Below are positions 41,341 through 48,883 of a stretch of 64,000 bases of DNA, piece after piece. Positions within the stretch are counted from its first letter, which is position 1; every line of letters begins with the position of its first letter. Both the position numbers and the translations under genes were made by a program. The DNA is from Acherontichlamydia pituitae. GTDB lineage: Bacteria > Chlamydiota > Chlamydiia > Chlamydiales > Rhabdochlamydiaceae. Under the pieces are notes generated by a model that saw nothing but the letters and a program-made list of their open reading frames with translations, was not told the origin of the DNA and did no database searches. The stretch lies in assembly GCA_019634675.1 (NCBI GenBank), contig JAHCAX010000003.1, positions 117,487-181,486 of the forward strand. The letters are read 5' to 3'.

Positions 41341-43299
41341 CTATTGCAGGACAATGGCCATTGCTATTGCAAGCCTGGGGATATCGTCGAAGGCATGATG
41401 CTCACCCCAGATCGGATCATCGGAATGAGGAGACCCTGCCAAACGGAAGACCTCGCCAAAAATCTGGTTTTGCTGATCTTTAGGAATCCCATTGAACTTT
41501 GCTTTCAGCGCCAAATGAACTGCTTGATCAAAAATGGGAATGCTATCGAAAAGATGAGTATTCCCCCAATCCTTGTCGTTAAGATCGATCGGCTTTCCAT
41601 GCAATTCCCAAACATGATAGTGGATGTTGATCCGGTCCTCTTCTGACAATTGCTTCATCTCCTTGCGCATTTCAGTCACCGATGCACCATCGGCAACTAA
41701 ACGGTGAAGACGGACTAGCGCTCCCATAAAAGGGCTTGCTATGGCTCCGCCCCCAATAGGCTCTAAAAAAGGTTTAGGATGAGCGCGCCGATGCTCTTGG
41801 TAGCTGGAAAGCGCATGTTCTGTACGTCTCAGCTGATTCCTCATTGCATTTGGACCATAGGCAAACGGCAAAGCGAGTTCTTGGAATTTAACCGGATCGG
41901 AAAAATCTTCAATTCGATCCCACAATGTATCGATATGCCACTTGGTTCCAGATTCACTAACGAATGTTACCCAAACATGGGCGCCGCGAAAAATATTGTC
42001 GCGCATATGCTGCACAGCCCCTTTTAATAGAGGAGGTTCTTCATACGTCAGTCGATCGAGGATATAGGCGGCAATCAAGGCGTGGTGCCTGCAAACGCCA
42101 ATCCCCTTTTCAATGAAATGATCGATAGGAATGAATGGTACTTTGACAGTTACAGTGCCATGCTTCAAATAACTGACTGATTCTTCGTAATCGAGGCTCT
42201 GAGCTGGTCTTTCTCGTTTGAAATCGGCAACCAATTGATCGGTCATCCTCTCTAGCGAGGGTTCCGTCGAGCGAAATAGCATGTAGTTGCGAATGTAGTT
42301 TTTTACGTAAGTCAAGATTTCCCGTTCTGTCAAGTGTCCCGCTTGAGATCTCAGGAAGCTAACGATATGGTTATAGTGGGCATTTAAGTGTGGGGAGTTT
42401 TTAGGGTTTAAAACGACCACTTCCCGTCCAGATCCCGACCCGCAAGATACAACAGGCATTTGCGATAAACTTAAAAGACCTCCAGTAGCCGGTGTATAAT
42501 CCACCCCATAGACCTTTAACTGAGACTCAAAATGCCGGTTTCGAAAGAAATTCTTCTTAAATCCCGTCATAAAATTGCGCATCGAAATCGTCCGTTCTCC
42601 TACCCCATCTCCAAAGTCTGGATGATCAAACTTATCATAAGTAGGTTCTGTGATAAGAAATGCATGCATTTCCGGATATCTACGTTCAATCACTTTAGGT
42701 TGCTCTTCAAGCACAAGAAGTTTATTCATGTTTTGTTGAATGGGGAACTGTTCTCCAATGTCGATCATGGCATAGCCATAGTTTAATTCTCGCACACGCC
42801 CATAGCGCATATCCTTGTCTGATGGAAATCCAACGACAACAATATCGCCTACTTTGACTGCATTGGGTTTCAAACCAGAATTGAGAACAGCCTTTAATCC
42901 GCCTCCATGAGATAGCCACTTGCCGCCGATGAGAATTCCTTTGCGCCCTTCTGAATCGCTTTGGTAAGGAGATAAAGCGCCCCATTTTCTCAAAAATAGA
43001 GAAATATTCTCGCTGATTGCTCCTCCGCTGTTCGTAAAATGGCAGGCTCTGCCGAAATTAAATAGCGCTTGCATGCTAAGACTATCGAGTGTTTCAGATC
43101 CTTCTCTGCCAGGCTCGTTAAAATACCCTTGCAGCGCCGCATCCATCTTCCGATAGATCTTTTCTAATTTTGCTTCATCGATCTGTCCTGGATTTAAACG
43201 GCTAGGATGCCTTTTAGCCATCGGAGCCCAGTCAATAGCGGCTATTTTTGATAAATATTTACTTGAATCAGTTACACCTGATGAAGACGACGCAGACAT
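41341..43299 (-). CDS. papain-fold (EDR1/transglutaminase-like) protein with tandem WG modules (2)
   Basis: A 652-residue paralog of the protein at 33433-35388, on the same strand, with long stretches of near-identical amino acids. The triad is kept: GVCRHHALIAAYILDRL (Cys), GAHVWVTFV (His) and HIDTLWD (Asp). The last 102 residues contain VWELHGKP...DWGNTH and VFRLAGSP...IWGEHH modules. The start ATG at 43299 is preceded by AAGAGG. The N-terminus is Ser-rich (MSASSSSGVTDSSKYLSKI). Homology with paralog 1 begins at the stop codon, which marks a duplication of the gene body. Biochemical role unknown; host-directed action inferred. Confidence 0.82.
   Translation of the reverse strand: MSASSSSGVTDSSKYLSKIAAIDWAPMAKRHPSRLNPGQIDEAKLEKIYRKMDAALQGYFNEPGREGSETLDSLSMQALFNFGRACHFTNSGGAISENISLFLRKWGALSPYQSDSEGRKGILIGGKWLSHGGGLKAVLNSGLKPNAVKVGDIVVVGFPSDKDMRYGRVRELNYGYAMIDIGEQFPIQQNMNKLLVLEEQPKVIERRYPEMHAFLITEPTYDKFDHPDFGDGVGERTISMRNFMTGFKKNFFRNRHFESQLKVYGVDYTPATGGLLSLSQMPVVSCGSGSGREVVVLNPKNSPHLNAHYNHIVSFLRSQAGHLTEREILTYVKNYIRNYMLFRSTEPSLERMTDQLVADFKRERPAQSLDYEESVSYLKHGTVTVKVPFIPIDHFIEKGIGVCRHHALIAAYILDRLTYEEPPLLKGAVQHMRDNIFRGAHVWVTFVSESGTKWHIDTLWDRIEDFSDPVKFQELALPFAYGPNAMRNQLRRTEHALSSYQEHRRAHPKPFLEPIGGGAIASPFMGALVRLHRLVADGASVTEMRKEMKQLSEEDRINIHYHVWELHGKPIDLNDKDWGNTHLFDSIPIFDQAVHLALKAKFNGIPKDQQNQIFGEVFRLAGSPHSDDPIWGEHHAFDDIPRLAIAMAIVLQ
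41344..41649 (-). repeat. two tandem WG modules in papain-fold protein 2
   Basis: Copy 1 is LSEEDRINIHYHVWELHG with DWGNTHLFDSIPIFDQAV; copy 2 is IPKDQQNQIFGEVFRLAG with IWGEHHAFDDIPRLAIAM. Differences from papain-fold protein 1 are few and mostly conservative, so the module is under constraint or recently duplicated. Confidence 0.8.
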
Positions 43300-43530
43300 C
43301 TTAAACCTCTTATTTTCAATAAATTACAATTAATATTACAAATGTTAAAATCTTTGTTCGGACATAATCATATCTTAATTTCATTAATTTATTATTAAAA
43401 TACAAAAAATAATAAAAATTAAAATTGCATGATCTCTATAACAACTTAACTTAATAACAAAAACTAAAATTCTTAATACTTGTTTAATAAATAATTAGTA
43501 AAATTAAAGTCAAAAAATTAGGAGTTGATT

Positions 43531-44817
43531 ATGTCTTTAAAAGTAAATGTCCATCCATTCACAGAAACTACATATCAATCGAATTCTGCATTTAGCTCAC
43601 CATCTACATTCAGCTCGGAATCTACGTCTTGCTCAGAAACTACATATCAATCGAATTCTGCATTTAGCTCAGATCCTACGATCACATCGCAAAACACAAC
43701 TATTAAAAAGAACTTGGAGTGGAAACTAAGCAAAACCCTTTATAATATATTTAGTTCAAGTTCAGAATTTTCAGCGGGAATCGATTGCGATGTCCTTGCA
43801 AAGAAGATAGCGGAATTTGCTGGGAACCAGGCTACGCAAAAAAGTGAATCGGCCTATAAATGGGTCATTTTTAAAGATGACCTTTCTGCATCACTCCATT
43901 ATTATTTACAAACAGACGAGTGTTTAGGCAAGGGAACATACGGAGAGGTATACAGAGGATTTACCTCTGAAGGAGCTCCATGTGCAATTAAAATTGGAAG
44001 AATCTATCAGGATGAAATTTTATCATTATTTGAACTATCGACAAGGCATTCCTATCAGTCCAACATCTGTCAAATCCTTGCAGCAAACCATGAGGAAGAT
44101 ATACTTGTAATGGAGCTTGCCCATGCAGATCTAAGACACGCCAAACCATCGCTGACAGAAAAAGAGATACGCATCCTCTTCCGTGGAATCTTAAGCGGCA
44201 TCAATGAAATGGTCTCGAAACAGATCACCCACTCCGACTTAAAACCAGCTAACATTTTTCTCATGAAAAGAGACGATTATTTCTCAGCTAAAATCGGCGA
44301 TTTTGGTTTAGCCATCAAAAATTTGGGGAAATTCAATGCTGGAACACGATGGTACTACTCTCCAGAAATTTATCGATCGTTATCCTTACACGAGAAGCTT
44401 TTATCTGATCAGGTTCCAAAAATCGATATCTGGGCAGCGATGATGGTGTTTGCAGAAGTCGGCTATAATATGATGAGTTTGGAATTTCAAGATCGTTTCC
44501 AAGCATATACGCACACTCTGAAATGGGAAATGGAAAATACAGCCTCCAAAAAAGAATTCCTTTTTAATATGGCTGCAGATTTTAAGAGGGGCAAATATTC
44601 GCATTCTGATGGATTATTTTCTGAACTAAAAGCTCAAACGCCGATGGACTCTTTGGTTCAAGCTATGGCGATGATCGACCCGGAAAAGAGAATTTCTGCT
44701 CAAGAAGCCCTCAATTTATTTGATGGTCTGTTCACAAGTAGACCTCCTTCATCGCCAGATTTGGACATCAGCGATGAACTTTCTTCGGAAGATCTTATAA
44801 GCGGGTCAGATTTTTAG
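43531..44817 (+). CDS. eukaryotic-type Ser/Thr protein kinase with Ser-rich repeated N-terminus
   Basis: A 428-residue protein; the ATG at 43531 follows GGAG. Residues 1-55 are Ser/Thr-rich and hold two copies of ETTYQSNSAFSS (from about residues 12 and 36). The kinase domain starts at LGKGTYGEVYRG (132-143); the ATP Lys is in CAIKIG (154), the catalytic loop is HSDLKPANIFL (Asp 236), and the metal site is DFGL (Asp 257). The activation segment ends in YYSPEIY. The HRD Arg is Ser, so it is a non-RD kinase, but catalytic residues are complete. There are no membrane segments or PASTA repeats, so it is unlike PknB/PknD. A secreted kinase is an inference. Confidence 0.86.
   Translation: MSLKVNVHPFTETTYQSNSAFSSPSTFSSESTSCSETTYQSNSAFSSDPTITSQNTTIKKNLEWKLSKTLYNIFSSSSEFSAGIDCDVLAKKIAEFAGNQATQKSESAYKWVIFKDDLSASLHYYLQTDECLGKGTYGEVYRGFTSEGAPCAIKIGRIYQDEILSLFELSTRHSYQSNICQILAANHEEDILVMELAHADLRHAKPSLTEKEIRILFRGILSGINEMVSKQITHSDLKPANIFLMKRDDYFSAKIGDFGLAIKNLGKFNAGTRWYYSPEIYRSLSLHEKLLSDQVPKIDIWAAMMVFAEVGYNMMSLEFQDRFQAYTHTLKWEMENTASKKEFLFNMAADFKRGKYSHSDGLFSELKAQTPMDSLVQAMAMIDPEKRISAQEALNLFDGLFTSRPPSSPDLDISDELSSEDLISGSDF
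43562..43671 (+). repeat. 38-base direct repeat in the kinase N-terminus
   Basis: The same 38 bases occur exactly at 43562-43599 and 43634-43671, 72 bases (24 codons) apart and in frame. They encode ETTYQSNSAFSS. Perfect identity at DNA level suggests a recent duplication. Confidence 0.9.
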
Positions 44818-44825
44818 AAAAAAGA

Positions 44826-44868
44826 ATCCCGAGCCATCAGATCTAATGTAGAAAGATCAGCTCGGGAT
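44826..44868. terminator. hairpin between kinase gene and acpP
   Basis: ATCCCGAGC (44826-44834) pairs exactly with GCTCGGGAT (44860-44868) across a 25-base loop. It sits between the ends of two convergent genes and is a plausible shared terminator, although the loop is long. Confidence 0.6.
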
Positions 44869-44883
44869 GGGGAAATCGGGCGA

Positions 44884-45126
44884 TTAGCCTTTTTTCTTTT
44901 TGATGTAAGCGACAACATCGCCTACAGTTTTGAGCTTCTCAGCTTCTTCTTCTGAGATCTCAAAGCCAAAGCGCTCTTCAAATGTCATGATGAGCTCTGT
45001 GAGGTCCAACGAATCAGCATTTAAATCTTCAACGAACGACTTCTCAAGCGTAACGTCGTTCACATCAACACCGAGCTGTTCCACTACGATGTCAATTACA
45101 TCCTTTTCAATATTTGTAGTTGCCAT
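44884..45126 (-). CDS. acpP: acyl carrier protein
   Basis: A small acidic protein of about 80 residues that carries acyl chains in type II fatty-acid synthesis. The motif DLNADSLDLTEL contains the Ser that receives phosphopantetheine from AcpS. The helix FEERFGFEISEEEAEKLKTVGDVVAYI is typical. The start is set at ATG 45126 (MATTN), preceded by AAGGAGCCT. It ends in a Lys run, unusual for ACP. Last gene of fabH-fabD-fabG-acpP. Confidence 0.96.
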   Translation of the reverse strand: MATTNIEKDVIDIVVEQLGVDVNDVTLEKSFVEDLNADSLDLTELIMTFEERFGFEISEEEAEKLKTVGDVVAYIKKKKG

Positions 45127-45157
45127 AGGCTCCTTAAAGTTAACAAAAAACAATAAA

Positions 45158-45913
45158 TTACATCACCATTCCGCCATCTACAGTTAGCACCTGCCCTGTC
45201 ATATAATCAGAGAGGTGGCTAGCCAGGAAGACGGCAGCATTCGCGATATCTTGCGGACATCCCATTTTGCCCATCGGGATCTTTTTCAGGATCCCTTCCC
45301 TTTGAACGTCGGTCAAAACATCAGTCATACGGGTCTGAATAAACCCGGGAGCGATGCAATTCACGCAAATTCCACGTGTAGCAAGCTCTTGGGCCAAGGA
45401 TTTCGTAAATCCAACCATTCCCGATTTGGAAGCAGCATAATTGACTTGACCCGCATTTCCTGTCAAGCCAACAACGGAAGTGATATTGATAATTTTGCCT
45501 TTTTTGGCTTTGAGCATCGGGCGGACGAGGGATTGGCAGGTGTTATAAACAGATTTTAGATTGGTGTCGATGACCGCATCCCAATCTTCTTCCGTCATTT
45601 TCATTAAAAGGCCGTCACGAGTAATTCCAGCATTGTTGACGAGGATATCGATGTTGCTCCACGATTCGATCAGCTTCTGGATCGCATCGTCGACCGATTT
45701 TTTATCAGAGACGTTGACGATGATCGCTTCAAATTTCTGCTCAGGAAAGACTTGGGCTTGTCTAAGCTCTTCGAGCACTGCTTGGGAACGTTCAAGGTTT
45801 GTACCGCAAATGGCAACGGACGCACCTTGCCGCGCATAGCACAGAGCAATCTCTTTTCCAATTCCAGCGGTGCCGCCGGTGATCAGGGCCTTTTTATCCT
45901 TCAACAGTTGCAT
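45158..45913 (-). CDS. fabG: 3-oxoacyl-[acyl-carrier-protein] reductase
   Basis: A short-chain dehydrogenase that reduces 3-oxoacyl-ACP with NADPH. Nucleotide binding is shown by TGGTAGIGKEIA, with NNAG near residue 91 and the catalytic Tyr and Lys in YAASKSGM. The length of 251 residues is standard. The start overlaps fabD by 20 bases. The gene lies in the fab operon conserved in chlamydiae. Confidence 0.96.
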   Translation of the reverse strand: MQLLKDKKALITGGTAGIGKEIALCYARQGASVAICGTNLERSQAVLEELRQAQVFPEQKFEAIIVNVSDKKSVDDAIQKLIESWSNIDILVNNAGITRDGLLMKMTEEDWDAVIDTNLKSVYNTCQSLVRPMLKAKKGKIINITSVVGLTGNAGQVNYAASKSGMVGFTKSLAQELATRGICVNCIAPGFIQTRMTDVLTDVQREGILKKIPMGKMGCPQDIANAAVFLASHLSDYMTGQVLTVDGGMVM

Positions 45914-46862
45914 AAGTCTCCACCAAATTTTTAGTTAGTTCTTCTAAATCCGCTATCTTTTCGATGCTGAAAGTCGGCTGCGCAACTCCAATTCTCTTAT
46001 TCATGCCGGCCAATGTCTTGCCCGGCCCCATTTCCAAATAGCATTCAACGCCTTGCTCGACCATCGAGCGGACACCCTTCTCCCATCGGACAGGGCTTGC
46101 GACCTGCTGGATCAGGTATTTTCTGACATCATCGAGATCTTCGACATAACCGCCTGGAACGTTCATTACGAGGGCAATTTCCGATCTGCACAACTCAGTC
46201 GATTGGATTCGCGGAGCTAACTTCTCTTGGGCAGAGAGCATAAGTCCGCTATGGAATGCACCAGAAACATCTAAGGGAAGGGCCCTCTTTGCACCTTTGA
46301 GCTTTAATGCTTCAACAGCAAGGGCCAGTCCTTCAGGAGTTCCTGCGATGACAACTTGGCCAGGGCAATTCAAATTTGCAACCCAAACGCGAGTTCCAGC
46401 AGGCAGTTCGTTCACGGCATCTTCGACGACTTTAGCATCAAGTCCTAGGACGACTTGCATCGATCCTTTTTCCTCTTCGCAGGCTGCATGCATCAATGCA
46501 GCGCGCATTTTTACTAGGTCCAAACACTCTTTAAAGGAGGCCCTGCCCGACGCGGTCAAGGCAGTGTACTCGCCTAAGCTTAAGCCTGCGCAAACAGAAG
46601 GAATGATATCAGGAAAATGCTGTTGGACGGTCTTTAAGATAGCGATGCTTGTGATATAGATGGCGACTTGGCTGTTCTTTGTCAGGGTCAGCTCGGGAGC
46701 AGGACCTTCAAAGATCAAACGGGAAAAATTAACCCCCAGATGCTCGTCGGCCTCTTCAAAGACTTGGCGCGCAACAGGAAAAGCATCGAAAAAATCTTTG
46801 CCCATCCCTGGGTACTGGGCCCCTTGGCCTGGGAAAACAAACGCCCATCGCTTCTTATCCAT
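45894..46862 (-). CDS. fabD: malonyl-CoA-acyl carrier protein transacylase
   Basis: Transfers malonyl from CoA to ACP. The oxyanion segment FPGQGAQYPGMG opens the protein, and the active-site GLSLGEYTAL contains the nucleophilic Ser. The catalytic His lies in DVSGAFHSGLM. The start at ATG 46862 (MDKKRW) overlaps the fabH stop by eight bases; ATG 46874 and a GTG at 46877 are alternatives. Confidence 0.95.
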   Translation of the reverse strand: MDKKRWAFVFPGQGAQYPGMGKDFFDAFPVARQVFEEADEHLGVNFSRLIFEGPAPELTLTKNSQVAIYITSIAILKTVQQHFPDIIPSVCAGLSLGEYTALTASGRASFKECLDLVKMRAALMHAACEEEKGSMQVVLGLDAKVVEDAVNELPAGTRVWVANLNCPGQVVIAGTPEGLALAVEALKLKGAKRALPLDVSGAFHSGLMLSAQEKLAPRIQSTELCRSEIALVMNVPGGYVEDLDDVRKYLIQQVASPVRWEKGVRSMVEQGVECYLEMGPGKTLAGMNKRIGVAQPTFSIEKIADLEELTKNLVETYATVEG

Positions 46863-47868
46863 GGCTTGCCTCATCACGATTCCAAGTCAGCACAGATGCG
46901 CCCCATGTCAATCCTGCGCCAAAAGCTGTCAGTAATACATTCTCTCCATTTTGGAGCTTGTGGGTCTTTAAGAGCTCGTCTAAGGCGATTCCTACAGATG
47001 ATGCCGACGTATTGCCATATTTGTGGATCGTTAGAAACACCCGCTCAGAAGGCACTTCAAAACGTTTTGCGATCGCTTCAATAATCCTCATATTGGCCTG
47101 ATGTGGGATCAGCCAGCTGATCTCGCTTTCTTTCAGTCCCACGCGGTCTAAACACTGCTTGGAAGCAGCTTCCATGCGACGGACTGCATGCTTGAAGACT
47201 TCCTTGCCTTCCATTTTTAAATAGTGCTCTTTGGCGCAAACAGTCTCTTGGGATGCAGGCTTGCGCGACCCACCCGCCGGCACCATGAGCAGCTCGGCCA
47301 ATTCTCCATCAGCTCCTAAGCAGACATCGCGGACAAGCAACCCATTCCCTTTGCTGCTGACAACGCAGGCCGACGCCCCGTCGCCAAACAGGACGCATGT
47401 GTTGCGGTCTTCATAGTTCACGATAGAAGAGAGCTTCTCTGATGCGACGACCAAAATATTTTGATATAGCCCTGATTCGATATAAGCTTTAGCTTGAGAG
47501 AGGGTGTAGATGAACCCCGTGCAAGCTGCTTGGATATCATTAGCTGCGGCGTTCACAGCCTTTAAGCGGGCTTGCAGCAAACATGCTGAGCTCGGGAACG
47601 CAAAGTCCGGCGTAATGGTTGCAAATAAGATCAAATCGATCTGATCCGCTGAGATGCCGGCAGAAGCTAAAGCCTCTTTCGCCGCATGGAACCCCATCTC
47701 AGAAGTATGCTCGTCGGGACGAGCTATCCGCCTCTCTTTCATACCTGTGCGGGTCACAATCCATTCATCCGTCGTATCGACCATCTTTTCCAGGTCATGG
47801 TTTGATAGGACACGTTCAGGTAAATAGGAACCTGTGCCGATAATTCGCGCTTGTCGATGCTTAGTCAT
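46855..47868 (-). CDS. fabH: 3-oxoacyl-[acyl-carrier-protein] synthase III
   Basis: Condenses acyl-CoA with malonyl-ACP to begin fatty-acid synthesis. The catalytic Cys lies in AACTGFIYTL, the His in IPHQANMRI and the Asn in KYGNTSASS. The opening IIGTGSYLPERVLSN is typical. At 337 residues it is of usual length. It heads the fab operon and is divergent from recR, with a large inverted repeat between. Confidence 0.96.
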   Translation of the reverse strand: MTKHRQARIIGTGSYLPERVLSNHDLEKMVDTTDEWIVTRTGMKERRIARPDEHTSEMGFHAAKEALASAGISADQIDLILFATITPDFAFPSSACLLQARLKAVNAAANDIQAACTGFIYTLSQAKAYIESGLYQNILVVASEKLSSIVNYEDRNTCVLFGDGASACVVSSKGNGLLVRDVCLGADGELAELLMVPAGGSRKPASQETVCAKEHYLKMEGKEVFKHAVRRMEAASKQCLDRVGLKESEISWLIPHQANMRIIEAIAKRFEVPSERVFLTIHKYGNTSASSVGIALDELLKTHKLQNGENVLLTAFGAGLTWGASVLTWNRDEASHG

Positions 47869-48041
47869 GAAAATAAAAAAATTTAAATGTTAACTAGATC
47901 AATTTTACCTCACCTAAGCAAAAAAACGGAAGCTTTATTTCGCCTCCAGCAGGCAAAATCAAGTTATTTTTTACCAGAAAACATAAAGTTATCTCTCCAA
48001 AATAAACTCGAGTTTGCGTTAGAGTTCAAGCTGACCATAAA

Positions 48042-48153
48042 GAAATTAAGAAATAATAACAGGATATTAGGATGGACAGGATGAAGAAAAATACACTTAA
48101 ACCAAATTCTGCGTCCTGTCCATCCTAATATCCTGTTATTATTTCTTAATTTC
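48042..48153. repeat. perfect 39-bp inverted repeat between fabH and recR
   Basis: Arms at 48042-48080 and 48115-48153 are exact reverse complements around a 34-base loop. They contain GGATATTAGGATGGACAGG. There is no ORF of note. The whole gap (47869-48192) is 324 bases, and AT-rich on the fabH side, so promoters of both genes must share space with this element. A MITE-type or folded-RNA repeat is likely. Confidence 0.85.
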
Positions 48154-48192
48154 CGAGACACGTTTAGTATACAATGCAACCCAAGTGGAACC

Positions 48193-48792
48193 ATGCACAA
48201 ATACCCCTCTGAGCTTAATGCCCTGATCGCCTACCTAAAAAAACTCCCAGGGGTAGGCTCAAAAACCGCTGAACGGTTCGCCTTCCACCTTCTTGAATGG
48301 CCCGAAATGGAGCTTAAAGAATTTTCTTTCCATCTAAACACCTTGAAAGAAAAGATTAAGCATTGTCCAGAATGCCATTGCCTTATGGACGGAGGAGTTT
48401 GCCAATTCTGCTCAAACCCTCAACGCAACCGATCCCAGCTCTGCATGATCTCATCGGCAAAAGATGCCTTTGCCCTCGAAGAAACAGGCGCGTTCCGAGG
48501 CCTTTACCACGTGATCGGAGGCCTTCTATCTCCTATTGACGGCAAGACGCCTGAACATCTCAATCTCGAAAAGCTAAAGAAAAGAGTTGATGAGCTTGGG
48601 ATCAAAGAAATCATTATCGCCCTTGACTCAACCCTTGAAGGCGATACGACCGCCCTCTTCCTTAAAGAACAGGTCCAAACATGGGGCCTCAGCGTCTCCC
48701 GTCTCGCTTTTGGACTTCCCTTGGGAAGTTCCCTTGATTTTGTAGATGGAGGGACACTGGCCAGGGCCTTAACGGCGCGCCAACTCTTCTGA
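48193..48792 (+). CDS. recR: recombination mediator protein
   Basis: RecR works with RecO and RecF in loading RecA at gaps. The N-terminal helix-hairpin-helix segment LKKLPGVGSKTAERFAFHLL, the zinc finger with four Cys (CPECHCLMDGGVCQFC) and the Toprim domain (AFRGLYHVIGGLLSPIDG) are all present. Its length of 199 residues is standard. It begins the plus-strand series that continues with bamA, ompH and lpxD. Confidence 0.96.
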   Translation: MHKYPSELNALIAYLKKLPGVGSKTAERFAFHLLEWPEMELKEFSFHLNTLKEKIKHCPECHCLMDGGVCQFCSNPQRNRSQLCMISSAKDAFALEETGAFRGLYHVIGGLLSPIDGKTPEHLNLEKLKKRVDELGIKEIIIALDSTLEGDTTALFLKEQVQTWGLSVSRLAFGLPLGSSLDFVDGGTLARALTARQLF

Positions 48793-48883
48793 TTTGCAAA
48801 TATTCCATTTCATTCTTTATAATCGACCAACTCGAGATAACCAGATTAGAATCGCTATCCCCTCAACCAGAAGAAAAACGGAA

